A stretch of DNA of 64,000 nt from the NCBI RefSeq assembly GCF_029525555.1, contig NZ_JAPDHZ010000003.1, positions 1,364,001 through 1,428,000 of the forward strand, in the 5' to 3' direction. Source of the stretch: Cohnella ginsengisoli. GTDB lineage: Bacteria; Bacillota; Bacilli; Paenibacillales; Paenibacillaceae. Position 1 is the stretch's first letter. Every line of letters starts with the position of its first letter. The notes under the pieces were generated by a model. It ran no database searches and was not told the DNA's origin. It saw only the letters and a list, made by a program, of their open reading frames with translations. This document shows positions 45,346 through 53,701 of the stretch, in pieces. A program made the translations under genes and the position numbers.

Positions 45346-46887
45346 TTATTCCCACTCGATCGTCGCCGGCGGCTTCGACGTGATGTCGTAGACGACGCGG
45401 TTGACGTCCCGCACTTCGTTGACGATGCGCACGGAGATCTTCTCCAGCACGTCCCACGGAATGCGCGCCCAGTCGGCGGTCATGCCGTCGATGGAGGTGA
45501 CGGCGCGGATGCCGACGGTGTACGAATACGTGCGGCCGTCGCCCATGACGCCCACGCTCTTCATGCCCGGCAGCGCCGTGAAGTACTGCCAAATCTCGCG
45601 GTCGAGACCCGCCTTCGCGATCTCGTCGCGCAGAATCGCGTCGGACTCGCGGACGATCTCGAGCTTGTCCTCGGTCACTTCGCCGAGCACGCGGATCGCG
45701 AGGCCCGGGCCCGGGAACGGCTGGCGCATGACGATCGCGTCGGGCAAGCCCAGCTCGGCGCCGACTTTGCGGACTTCGTCCTTGAAGAGCGCCTTCAGCG
45801 GCTCGACGAGCTTGAACTTCATGTCCTCCGGCAGGCCGCCGACATTGTGGTGCGACTTGATCGTCTGCGCCGTCGCGGTGCCGCTCTCGACGATGTCCGT
45901 ATACAGCGTGCCTTGCGCCAGGAAGGCAAAATCGTCGAACTTCGCGGATTCTTCTTCGAAAACGCGAATGAAGTCGCCGCCGATGATCTTGCGCTTTTTC
46001 TCCGGATCGCTCACGCCCTTCAGGTTGCCCAAGAACCGCTCGCTCGCGTCGATCTTGACGACGTTCATCTCGAACTTGCCGACGAACGTGTCCATGACGC
46101 TCTCGGCCTCGCCCTTGCGCAGCAGGCCGTGGTCGATGAACATACAAGTCAGCTGGTCGCCGATCGCACGGTGGATAAGCGCAGCCACGACGGACGAATC
46201 GACGCCGCCGGACAGCGCGCAGAGCACCTTCTGGTCGCCGACTTCGCGCTTGATCTCCTCGATCATGTCCTCGATGAACGACTCCATGCTCCAGTCGCCC
46301 TTGCATTCGCAGATGTTATAAAGGAAGTTGCGGATCATCTCATTGCCGTAGACGGAGTGGCGAACCTCCGGGTGGAACTGAACGGCGTACAGCCGGCGTT
46401 CCGGGTGGCTCATGGCCGCGACCGGCGCGTGCGGCGTGCTGGCGTCGACGCGGAAGCCCGCAGGCAGCTCGGTGACATGATCGCCGTGGCTCATCCAGAC
46501 GGTCTGGCGCGTCTCGAGATCGCGGATCAAATCGGAGCCGGCGACGAAGTCGACGTCCGACTTGCCGTATTCGCGCTTGGAGGCCGGTTCGACCTTGCCG
46601 CCCTGCTGATGGGTGATCAGCTGCATGCCGTAGCAGATGCCGAGGATCGGGACGCCGAGCTCGTAGACGCCCGGATCGACGGAAGGCGCGCCTTCCGCAT
46701 AGACGCTGGCAGGGCCGCCGGAGAAGACGATGCCTTTGGGATTGAGCGCGCGGAGCTTGTCCGCCGGGGTATTGTGGGGAAGCAGTTCGCTGTACACGCC
46801 GAGATCGCGGATCCGCCTGGCGATGAGCTGGTTGTACTGGCCGCCGAAGTCGAGAACCACGATCATTTCATGCTCATGTTTAGTCAC
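45346..46887 (-). CDS. guaA: GMP synthase (glutamine-hydrolysing)
   Basis: The frame is open far upstream into bcp, but the start is GTG 46887 (TKHEHEMIVVLDFGGQYNQL) with AGGAGG further up, giving 513 residues, the normal length. The class I amidotransferase has LGICYGMQLITH and HPEVRHS. The ATP-pyrophosphatase domain has CALSGGVDSSVVAAL, and the dimer domain ends PPATIEWE. It converts XMP to GMP. It has its own promoter and no riboswitch. Confidence 0.96.
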   Translation of the reverse strand: MTKHEHEMIVVLDFGGQYNQLIARRIRDLGVYSELLPHNTPADKLRALNPKGIVFSGGPASVYAEGAPSVDPGVYELGVPILGICYGMQLITHQQGGKVEPASKREYGKSDVDFVAGSDLIRDLETRQTVWMSHGDHVTELPAGFRVDASTPHAPVAAMSHPERRLYAVQFHPEVRHSVYGNEMIRNFLYNICECKGDWSMESFIEDMIEEIKREVGDQKVLCALSGGVDSSVVAALIHRAIGDQLTCMFIDHGLLRKGEAESVMDTFVGKFEMNVVKIDASERFLGNLKGVSDPEKKRKIIGGDFIRVFEEESAKFDDFAFLAQGTLYTDIVESGTATAQTIKSHHNVGGLPEDMKFKLVEPLKALFKDEVRKVGAELGLPDAIVMRQPFPGPGLAIRVLGEVTEDKLEIVRESDAILRDEIAKAGLDREIWQYFTALPGMKSVGVMGDGRTYSYTVGIRAVTSIDGMTADWARIPWDVLEKISVRIVNEVRDVNRVVYDITSKPPATIEWE

Positions 46888-46986
46888 TGGATGAACAGAG
46901 CCTCCTGAATAGGTCTGCAGGCGCCGCTTCGGACGAACGAGTCGCCGGGCGCGCCTGTGCCGGATACACGCAAATCGATTGTTGTA

Positions 46987-47016
46987 ATTATAGCTTCGCC
47001 GCTTCGACAGCGTCAA
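46987..47016 (-). promoter_or_regulatory. Sigma-A promoter of guaA
   Basis: TTGACG (47011-47016), 18 nt and TATAAT (46987-46992) on the minus strand, giving a leader of about 90 nt without a visible riboswitch. Confidence 0.8.
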
Positions 47017-47144
47017 GGCGATTCGGCCTTTTGCGGAAGCGGTCGAACGCCGTCTGGGGTGAGTAGAAATTAGCGACGGAAAATAAGACAATGGCGCTGT
47101 TTTATTTGTCCGGCGCGGCGCGAATTGGCGAAAATAAAAGGATG

Positions 47145-47619
47145 TTACGCGCCTTCGCCGCGGACCGCCGCGAGCACCGCTTCGGCGTGGCCCTTCACCC
47201 GCACGTTGCGCCATTCCCGGCGCAAGATGCCGTCCTCGTCGATGAGAAAGGTCGAGCGAACGATGCCCATGTATTCCCTGCCGTACAACTTTTTTGAGCT
47301 GCCACACGCCGTATAGCTCCGCCACCCGATGGTCGGGGTCCGACAGCAGCAGGAAGGGAAGGCCGAATTTGTCCGCGAATTTGCGATGCGCTTTGAGATC
47401 GTCCGGGCTCACGCCGAGCACGACGGCGCCGGAATCGCCGAAAGCCGGATGCGCGTCGCGGAAATCGCACGATTCCTGCGTGCACGTCGGCGTGTTATCC
47501 TTCGGATAAAAGTAAAGCACGACCTTGCGGCCGCGATATTGGCTCAGACTGACCTGCTCCTCCGCGCTCTCCAGTTCGAATTCGGGCGCAGGCGAGCCGA
47601 CTTGAAGCGCTGCTTCCAC
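47145..47619 (-). CDS. bcp: Bcp-type thioredoxin-dependent peroxiredoxin (frameshifted at 47290-47295)
   Basis: GTG 47619 follows AAGGAGA. The N-terminal part has VVLYFYPKDNTPTCTQESCD, with the peroxidatic Cys in TPTCT and the resolving Cys five residues later. At an A6 run on the minus strand (47290-47295) the frame is lost. With five A it continues LKKLYGREYMGIVRSTFLID and ends VRGEGA, 157 residues, the normal size. It reduces hydroperoxides in the cytoplasm. Because of the shift the frame as written runs on into guaA, which is artefactual. Confidence 0.92.
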
Positions 47620-47734
47620 TTGCTTCTCTCCTTTTTATCTACAGGTCTCCCCATAGCGTATCAGATGTCGTTAAAGGAGTAAAAGCATGTCGGCGGCGGC
47701 GCGGCAATTGACGTTATTTCCCGGGAAAAGAACA

Positions 47735-47773
47735 ACCGGATTCGCCACCCCTCGCGGGTTTGGCGAATCCGGT
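47735..47773 (-). terminator. Hairpin after the degenerate 47797 frame
   Basis: ACCGGATTCGCCA and TGGCGAATCCGGT form a perfect 13-bp stem with a 13-nt loop. The following minus-strand sequence TTGTTCTTTT is moderately T-rich. Confidence 0.7.
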
Positions 47774-47796
47774 CATGGAGTGGAATCCCGTTCGAC

Positions 47797-48226
47797 TCAA
47801 GGGTTTTCGGCTGCGGCGAGCTCGATCCCCAGGCAGCATTCTCCATTGCCTTCAGGCAATTCGACGGTGTAAAAGCGCGCGCAGGCGCTTCTAACTTCGA
47901 CATCCTCGCCGTCAACCCGCGCGGATCTCGGCGGCCTGTCGGAGACGAAGCCGAACGGCCCGTCGCCTTCCCCGACACGAATGCGAGCCGGGACGCATCG
48001 CGCTAGCTCCAAACCGGCGTATTGCGCACTCCAGCCGCCCGAAGTCGACGGCGCCGCGGATGACGGAGGTGCAGCCCACAACATGGAGCTGCGTATGGGG
48101 ATGCCGCTGCTTGACGTAGCCGATCCAATCTTGCGGATGGGTCAACTAACTGGAACGAAGCGGCCGAAGTGGCGGCTGAGAAAGTGGTTAAGCCGCGGCA
48201 GGAAGCTCAGTATCGGTCATTCGCAT
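47797..48226 (-). pseudogene. Degenerate or multiply frameshifted small protein gene
   Basis: ATG 48226 has a perfect AAGGAGG site 7 nt upstream, but the frame stops after 12 codons. Another frame is open from about 48084 to a stop at 47797 (SAQYAGLELARCVPARIRVG, ARFYTVELPEGNGECCLGIE), just before a terminator. The start, end and terminator look genuine but at least two frame changes are needed between them. I do not recognise a family. It is either a decayed gene or one with several sequence errors. Confidence 0.35.
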
Positions 48227-48330
48227 CGGTTTTCCTCCTTAGGCCGAGATTGGAGGGCCGGCCTCTCCTCTTCCTGCACATTCCCATGCCAGCGCCTACA
48301 ACTCCCCGAAAGCCATAGAAATATTTCTTC

Positions 48331-48359
48331 TTGATCGCAATGAACCTGAAACGTATACT
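48331..48359 (+). promoter_or_regulatory. Sigma-A promoter of the nuclease-like gene
   Basis: TTGATC (48331-48336), 17 nt and TATACT (48354-48359). The start point would be near 48366, about 86 nt before the start codon. Confidence 0.65.
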
Positions 48360-48385
48360 TGCCCTATAAACATTAGCGCGTGAAG

Positions 48386-48422
48386 AACACCGCCTCTCCT
48401 ACCGGAGCTGGCGGTGTTTTTG
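48386..48422 (+). terminator. Terminator-like hairpin in the leader of the nuclease-like gene
   Basis: AACACCGCC (48386-48394) and GGCGGTGTT (48410-48418) form a 9-bp stem followed by TTTTTG. It lies between the promoter and the coding region, so it could attenuate the gene or end a short leader RNA. Confidence 0.7.
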
Positions 48423-48451
48423 TTGCCATTTTCAAGGAGGAGATGTGCTGG

Positions 48452-49111
48452 ATGGATGAAGTATATACCAAGTGGCTGGAGCGACAGCGCCTGGGACGGT
48501 CGGGCGAATCCTTGCGCAGACTGCTTGAAGGACACGCTTTTAATGAAGCGCTGTTTGCAAAAGAAATATGGCTTAAGGGCGTTGGTAATTTGAATAATCT
48601 ACAAGCCGATTATGAGGTGCCCGGATTTGGAGAGGGCTCGTTTTACATCGACCATGCTTACCTGAGACCTCCGTACAAGATCGGTTGGGAGATCGACGAC
48701 TTCAAGACGCATGGATTACACACGAGCCGGCGCACGTTTGAATACGAGCGGGAGCGACAAAATTACCTCGTTCTGAACGGCTGGACCGTATTCCGTATGC
48801 CCCTGGATATGATCCGAGATCAGCCTAACAAGTGCAGGCGTTTCGTTCTGCTTACGCTTGGGAAAATGTACGGCGACTTCGGAGATAAAAGGGAGCTCTC
48901 CCTTCCGCTTAAACAGCGAGAGATCGTCCGATTCGCAAATAAACTGGAACGGCCGTTCTCGCCTGCCGAGGCTGGCGATTTGCTGGGTATCAGTACTCGG
49001 CATGCACGAACGATTTTGCACGAGATGACCGAGCAGGGGTGGCTCGATCAGGCTGGCGGACACCAGCGAATAAGAACCTATCGGCTTGGAGAAAAAGGTA
49101 AATTGTTGTGA
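48452..49111 (+). CDS. PD-(D/E)XK nuclease-like protein with C-terminal winged helix
   Basis: ATG 48452 was chosen because AAGGAGG lies 11 nt upstream; the in-frame ATG at 48443 is too close. The 219-residue protein has a central region YIDHAYLRPPYKIGWEIDDF followed by RERQNYLVLNGWTVFRMP, the D...ExD pattern and trailing helix-strand of DUF559/Vsr-like nuclease folds. The C-terminal 60 residues (FSPAEAGDLLGISTRHARTI, LHEMTEQGWLDQ) form a winged-helix DNA-binding domain. It may be a DNA-binding nuclease or a catalytically inactive regulator. No restriction or toxin partner is adjacent. Confidence 0.7.
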   Translation: MDEVYTKWLERQRLGRSGESLRRLLEGHAFNEALFAKEIWLKGVGNLNNLQADYEVPGFGEGSFYIDHAYLRPPYKIGWEIDDFKTHGLHTSRRTFEYERERQNYLVLNGWTVFRMPLDMIRDQPNKCRRFVLLTLGKMYGDFGDKRELSLPLKQREIVRFANKLERPFSPAEAGDLLGISTRHARTILHEMTEQGWLDQAGGHQRIRTYRLGEKGKLL

Positions 49112-49161
49112 GAACAGGGAGCAAAGGTTTTGGGTCTCCGTGGTTTAAATGCTGTGCGAAG

Positions 49162-49680
49162 TAGCGGAACTTTTTTCCGCTATCGGCTCGGGGGGCAGTG
49201 TGCCTGCGGCCCTTAACGGAACTTTTATCCGTTATCGGCTCGGGGGGCAGTGTGCCCGCGGGCTCTTAGCGGAACTTCCTTCCGCTATCGGCCCAGGGGG
49301 TGGTGTGCCGGCCGGCTTTAGCGGAACTTTTTTCCGCTATCGGCCCAGGAGGAAGTTTCCCTCGGGCTCTTAGCGGAACTCTTTTCCGCTATCGGCTCAG
49401 GAGCAGTGTGCCTGCGGCCCTTAGCGGAACTTTTTTCCGCTATCGGCCCAGGTGGCAGTGTGTCTGCGGGCCCTTAGCGGAACTTTTTTCCGCTATCGGT
49501 CCAGGGGGAAGTTTCCCTCGGGCTCTTAGCGGAACTTCTTTCCTTTATTGGCTCGGGGACAGTGTGCCTGCAGGCCATAGCAGAACTTTATTCCGCTATA
49601 GTCCCGAAGAGCATTGAGCTCGCGACTCGCTTGAGATAGCGGTGTTTCCCCAAACTCCTTTCCGCTAGCTCCCCGCCCCC
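49162..49680. repeat. Array C: nine to ten ~52-bp TAGCGGAA/TTCCGCTA repeats
   Basis: Cores begin at 49162, 49214, 49267, 49319, 49371, 49422, 49475, 49527 and 49578, a period of 51-53 bp. A degenerate copy with a longer loop lies around 49647. Cores read TAGCGGAA-CTTTT-TTCCGCTA. Spacers are of the type TCGGCCCAGG...GTGTGCCTGCGGGC. The second core is TAACGGAA...TTCCGTTA-like, with compensating changes in both arms that keep the dyad. It fills the 550-bp gap after the nuclease-like gene. Confidence 0.9.
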
Positions 49681-50468
49681 CGATAGCGCTTCACGCCGCG
49701 GTTCCAGACCGCGAGGCCGATGCCTGCCGCGATCAGGCCGACGACGGGCGTCATCCAGGCCATGAAGACGCTGCGATGCGCTTCGAGGAAGAACATGGCC
49801 GGGTATACGCCGACGAAGGCGAACGGCAGCACCCAGGTGAGCAAGAAGCGGATGCCCCGGTTGTAGATTTGCACCGGATAACGGCCGTAGCTCTGTATGT
49901 TGTACATGAGCGGGATGATGCCCGTCGGCGCGTCCGAGTAAAACGAGATCGCCGCCAGTGTCACGTAGATTCCCGTGTAAATGAGCACCGAGCCCAGCAC
50001 CATCACGACGAGCACGAACGGGTCGTACCAGTCGAACGCGAGCCCGAGCTTGCCCCACGCCGTGCCCATGATCGCGAGCCCGACGAGCGAGGAGACGAGC
50101 GACGGCGGGTCTACGTTTTCCAGCATGACCTGGGCAAGGGAGTGGGCGGGCCGGGTCAATACGCGGTCCATCTCCCCCTTGATGATGTAGCGATCGCCGA
50201 AGTTCCACAGATTCGTAAAGGCGCCGAACACCCCTTGCGCGATCATGAAGTAGCCGTACACGAACACGACTTCGGATTCGCTCCAGTCCCCGAGCGTCGG
50301 GGTGTGCTGGAAGACGATAAAGATGAACAGCAAATTCGTCAGCGAAAACAGCAGGTCGCTCACGACCTCCACCCAGAAATCGGCGCGATAGGTCAGTTTC
50401 ACCTTGGCGTAATTGGCGATGTATTCTTTGAATAGTCCGAACGTGTATCCAAGTCTAGACAGTCTCAA
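49665..50468 (-). CDS. ABC-2 type permease (DUF990-like), second subunit
   Basis: The 267-residue membrane protein has six predicted helices. It has the cytoplasmic segment FGDRYIIKGEMDRVLTRPA and TGIYVTLAAISFYSDAPTGI, shared by Bacillus/Paenibacillus ABC-2 permeases that occur as pairs with one ATPase. It is the third gene of a three-gene operon. The exported substrate is unknown. Its 3' end touches repeat array C. Confidence 0.85.
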   Translation of the reverse strand: MRLSRLGYTFGLFKEYIANYAKVKLTYRADFWVEVVSDLLFSLTNLLFIFIVFQHTPTLGDWSESEVVFVYGYFMIAQGVFGAFTNLWNFGDRYIIKGEMDRVLTRPAHSLAQVMLENVDPPSLVSSLVGLAIMGTAWGKLGLAFDWYDPFVLVVMVLGSVLIYTGIYVTLAAISFYSDAPTGIIPLMYNIQSYGRYPVQIYNRGIRFLLTWVLPFAFVGVYPAMFFLEAHRSVFMAWMTPVVGLIAAGIGLAVWNRGVKRYRGAGS

Positions 50469-50474
50469 TTTATT

Positions 50475-51269
50475 TTAGCCCCCTTGCACGAAAAGCCGTC
50501 GGCGCGCTGACCGCCACATGAGCACGATCGGTACGACGAGGACCGCGAACCAGCCGATTTGGATGAGCAGCGCGTGCCACGTCTCGGCATCGCTCGTCCG
50601 GCCCGTAAACACCGAGCTCGGCAAATACGTGATCGCCTGGAACGGCAGCCAATCCATGGCCGCACGCCCCCATGCCGGGAAAAAGGCGATCGGCACGACG
50701 ACGCCGGACAGCAGATCGACGAGCACCCGCTTCATGCGCATGAGCCCCTCGTTGTTCTCGACGAAGAAGGCGAACAAGCCGGTCAAGATGTTGAGCTGCG
50801 TATTGATCAGAAAGCTGAACCAGATCATGACGAAAAACACGATCCAGCGCATCGGGTCCGTCGGCAGCGTCACGTGGAAAAGCAGCGTCGCCAGAATCAT
50901 CCCCGGCACCATGAACAGCAGCAGGCGAAACACGCCCTCGCCGAAGCCCTGCATCATTTTCACCATTAAATAGTTGATTGGACGCGTCATCTGCACCGCC
51001 ACGCTGCCGTCTCTGATCTCGTTCGAAATCTCGCGGTCGAGGTTGTTGAAGTAAAACGCGCGCGCCATCCATGACACGGCCACATACGTCGTCATCTGCT
51101 CGACCGTGAAGCCGGCCAGCGTCCCGGCGTCGCCGTAGATCGCTTGCCACAGGAAATAATAAGCGCCGATGTTAATGGCGTAAACGATAATGCCGCTATA
51201 ATAATTAACGCGGTAAGCAAGCATCGTCAAAAAGCGGATGCGAATAAATTCGAAGTAAGCGGCGTTCAC
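50475..51269 (-). CDS. ABC-2 type permease, first subunit
   Basis: The 264-residue protein has six predicted helices and ends with a basic cytoplasmic tail. NNLDREISNEIRDGSVAVQM and TRPINYLMVKMMQ correspond to the same loop region as in the partner permease, so the two arose from one family. It overlaps the ATPase gene by 4 nt and precedes the second permease by 6 nt. Confidence 0.85.
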   Translation of the reverse strand: MNAAYFEFIRIRFLTMLAYRVNYYSGIIVYAINIGAYYFLWQAIYGDAGTLAGFTVEQMTTYVAVSWMARAFYFNNLDREISNEIRDGSVAVQMTRPINYLMVKMMQGFGEGVFRLLLFMVPGMILATLLFHVTLPTDPMRWIVFFVMIWFSFLINTQLNILTGLFAFFVENNEGLMRMKRVLVDLLSGVVVPIAFFPAWGRAAMDWLPFQAITYLPSSVFTGRTSDAETWHALLIQIGWFAVLVVPIVLMWRSARRRLFVQGG

Positions 51270-52471
51270 GGCTTGGTCGCCTCCGCCCGTGCGGTGGGCC
51301 GCGAACTGTCGGCGCTCGAATCGGCGTCAGCCTTGTTCCCAGATCGATCGCCAGCCGGTATGTCGTCAGATGCTCCTCTGTCTGCCGCTGTCCCTGCCGA
51401 TGTCCCCGCCGATCCGCCGCTTGATGGTCCGCCGCCTGATGGTCCGCCGCCCGCCAGCGTCTCCTCCGGCGTCTGCGCGCTGCCCGTCCGGTAAATTTCG
51501 CGCACGATCTCCTCCGTATTCGTCTCGATGATCTTGATGTCGCTGATCTCCATCGTACCGACGACGCGCGACAGCACCTCCGAAACGTTGATCTCGAGCG
51601 GAATCCATACCGTCGCGGTGAAGGCGTCGCCGACGCTCCATTTGACGTCCATGCCGTCCGTCAGCGCGGCCAGCCTGTCCGCCCGCACGGCGTCGCCGAA
51701 CGTGAAGACGACCTCGCGGCCTTTGCCCCAGCGGGTCTTGAGCTCCTCCAGCCCGCCGTCGTAGATAATGCGTCCGTCGTCGAGCATAATAACGCGCGAG
51801 CAGAGCGCCTCGATGTCCTGCAGGTCGTGCGTCGTGAGCAGAATCGTCGTGCCGCGCTCGCGATTGATCCGTTTCAGAAACTCGCGGATCTCCGTCTTCA
51901 CGACGATGTCGAGGCCGATCGTCGGCTCGTCGAGGAACAGGATCGACGGGTTGTGCAGCAGCGCGGCCGCCAGCTCGCAGCGCATCCGCTGCCCGAGGCT
52001 CAGCTTGCGCACCGGCCGGTTCAGCAGCTCGCCGAGCGACAGCGTTTCGACGAGCTCGTCGAGCAGCCGCTTGAAGTCGTTTTCGCCGACGCCGTACACC
52101 TTGCGCAGCAGCCGAAACGACTCGATGACGCCGATGTCCCACCACAGCTGGCTGCGCTGGCCGAACACGACGCCGATGCCCTGGACGAACTTTTCCCTTT
52201 CCTTGTGCGGCACGAAGCCGTTGACCTTGATATGTCCGGACGTCGGGACGAGGATGCCGGTCAGCATCTTGATCGTCGTCGACTTGCCGGCGCCGTTCTC
52301 CCCGATATAGCCGCAGATCTCGCCCTGCGGGATCGCGAAGCTGATGTCCTTGACCGCGGTCACTTCCGTGTATTCGCGCTTGAAAAGATCCTTCAGCGCG
52401 CCGCCGATGCCCTCGCGGTTTTTCTGAACGTTGAACTGCTTGCGCAGATCGCGTACGTCGATGGCTAACAT
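51266..52471 (-). CDS. ABC-2 transporter ATP-binding protein with low-complexity tail
   Basis: ATG 52471 lies behind GGAGG. Walker A GYIGENGAGKSTTIKML, signature KLSLGQRMRCELAAAL, Walker B ILFLDEPTIGLD and TTHDLQD are intact. The core is followed by a domain typical of this subgroup (to about residue 335) and then by about 65 Gly/Ser/Ala/Asp-rich residues (GGGPSGGGPSSGGSAGTSAG) with no counterpart in usual members. The protein is 401 residues. It energises the two downstream permeases. The tail codons are compositionally simple and may be a recent expansion. Confidence 0.9.
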   Translation of the reverse strand: MLAIDVRDLRKQFNVQKNREGIGGALKDLFKREYTEVTAVKDISFAIPQGEICGYIGENGAGKSTTIKMLTGILVPTSGHIKVNGFVPHKEREKFVQGIGVVFGQRSQLWWDIGVIESFRLLRKVYGVGENDFKRLLDELVETLSLGELLNRPVRKLSLGQRMRCELAAALLHNPSILFLDEPTIGLDIVVKTEIREFLKRINRERGTTILLTTHDLQDIEALCSRVIMLDDGRIIYDGGLEELKTRWGKGREVVFTFGDAVRADRLAALTDGMDVKWSVGDAFTATVWIPLEINVSEVLSRVVGTMEISDIKIIETNTEEIVREIYRTGSAQTPEETLAGGGPSGGGPSSGGSAGTSAGTAADRGASDDIPAGDRSGNKADADSSADSSRPTARAEATKP

Positions 52472-52499
52472 TCCATATTCCTCCGTCATTCGACTTAAC

Positions 52500-52529
52500 T
52501 TGATTCGAGTCGTGCGGGAACGATATAAT
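52500..52529 (+). promoter_or_regulatory. Sigma-A promoter of the LCP gene
   Basis: TTGATT (52500-52505), 18 nt and TATAAT (52524-52529), in the divergent gap between the ABC-2 operon and the LCP gene. Confidence 0.75.
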
Positions 52530-52585
52530 TCAATATGTTATCTTACAGGAGATTGATCTTAACGTAAAACGAAGGGAACATGTGG

Positions 52586-53605
52586 ATGCGCAGCCAGCCG
52601 CGAAAAAAGAGAAGGTGGCCCCTCTATACGGGTCTCTCCATATTAGCGATCGTGATCGCCTTTGCCTCGTGGTACGTATACAGCGGTTACCACGCGCTTG
52701 ACCGGCTCGACAAACCGAAGGAAGACTCGATTTTCAGCAACGTGCCCGAGAAGCCTGAAGAACAGCCGCCCGAATGGACCGGCACCGAGCGCGTCAATGT
52801 CCTGCTTATGGGCGGGGACAACCGGGGACTTACGAAGGGAGAAGCGCCTCGATCCGACTCGATGCTCATCGCTTCGTTCGATCCGACGTCAAAGAAGGTT
52901 CACCTCTTCTCGATCTTGCGCGATACGTACGTGAAGATTCCGGGACACGGCTCGGATCGTCTCAACGCGGCGCTCTCGATCGGCGGACCCAACCTGTCGA
53001 TGAAGACGATCTCCGAATTGACCGGTCTTGATATCCAGTATTATGTGTACGCGGACTTCCAGGGCTTCATCAAGCTGGTGGACGCGATCGGCGGCGTGGA
53101 CTTTTATGTGGAAAAAGACATGAAATATACGTCGGCAGCCGACAAGCACCTTTACGATATCGATCTGAAGCAGGGGCAGCAGCATCTTGACGGCGATCAT
53201 GCGCTGCAGTACGTCCGCTTCCGCCACGACAAGCTCAGCGACTTTACGCGCACCGAGCGCCAGCGCGCCTTCCTCGGCGCGGTCGCCGACAAGCTGCAGT
53301 CCGGCTGGAATCTGATCAAGCTGCCGACCATCTTGAACAAGGTCGTGCCTTATATCGAGACCAACATGTCGGTCAACGACATGTGGAAGCTCGCCAGCCT
53401 CGGCTACAAGTCGCATCAGGCCGGCTCCGCGCAGCTGCCGCCGATGGATAACCTGGTCGAGCAGAACATCGGAGGCTCGACGATCGGCATTCGCGACGAG
53501 GACAAACTGCGCGAGTACATCCAGGAAGTGCTCGCTTCGGATTCGTCCGCGGCGTCGCCATCGCCTTCGGGCTCCGCGTCGGCATCCGCGAGCGCTACGC
53601 CATAA
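52586..53605 (+). CDS. LytR-CpsA-Psr family cell-wall glycopolymer ligase
   Basis: The second ATG (52586) was chosen since GAAGGGA lies 9 nt upstream; the first at 52580 is only 2 nt from it. The 339-residue protein has a basic N-terminus, one membrane helix (GLSILAIVIAFASWYVY) and an extracellular LCP domain with RVNVLLMGGDNRG, RSDSMLIASFDP, SILRDTYVKIPGHG (catalytic Arg region), RLNAALSIGGP and QYVRFRHDKLSDFTRTERQR. LCP enzymes attach teichoic acids or other glycopolymers to peptidoglycan. The C-terminal tail is Ser/Ala/Pro-rich. Confidence 0.93.
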   Translation: MRSQPRKKRRWPLYTGLSILAIVIAFASWYVYSGYHALDRLDKPKEDSIFSNVPEKPEEQPPEWTGTERVNVLLMGGDNRGLTKGEAPRSDSMLIASFDPTSKKVHLFSILRDTYVKIPGHGSDRLNAALSIGGPNLSMKTISELTGLDIQYYVYADFQGFIKLVDAIGGVDFYVEKDMKYTSAADKHLYDIDLKQGQQHLDGDHALQYVRFRHDKLSDFTRTERQRAFLGAVADKLQSGWNLIKLPTILNKVVPYIETNMSVNDMWKLASLGYKSHQAGSAQLPPMDNLVEQNIGGSTIGIRDEDKLREYIQEVLASDSSAASPSPSGSASASASATP

Positions 53606-53625
53606 ATTTCACGTTCGCCAAGATG

Positions 53626-53652
53626 GGGACCGCCGATTCGGCGGTCTCTTCA
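53626..53652 (+). terminator. Hairpin after the LCP gene
   Basis: GACCGCC (53628-53634) and GGCGGTC (53640-53646) flank a short loop, followed by TCTTC. The weak T tract suggests leaky termination into gsaB. Confidence 0.55.
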
Positions 53653-53701
53653 CGTTGGCTCGCTTCATACCCCTATCCCATTCGCTCAGGAGGCCCCTTA
53701 T

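Noticed and set aside
46888..46986. A guanine riboswitch upstream of guaA
   Set aside because: The ~90-nt leader lacks the conserved loop and junction segments seen in the two real aptamers.
45346..47619. A Bcp-GuaA fusion protein of 757 residues
   Set aside because: The link is out-of-frame bcp sequence plus intergenic DNA containing the guaA promoter; GuaA has its own GTG start and normal length.
49149..49617. ORFs through array C (repeated SGTFFRYR-like peptides)
   Set aside because: They are translations of the 52-bp repeat without ribosome sites or start conservation.
1584..49680. CRISPR arrays
   Set aside because: The conserved part is a 21-nt dyad and the intervening sequences are near-identical within each array rather than unique spacers; no cas genes are present.
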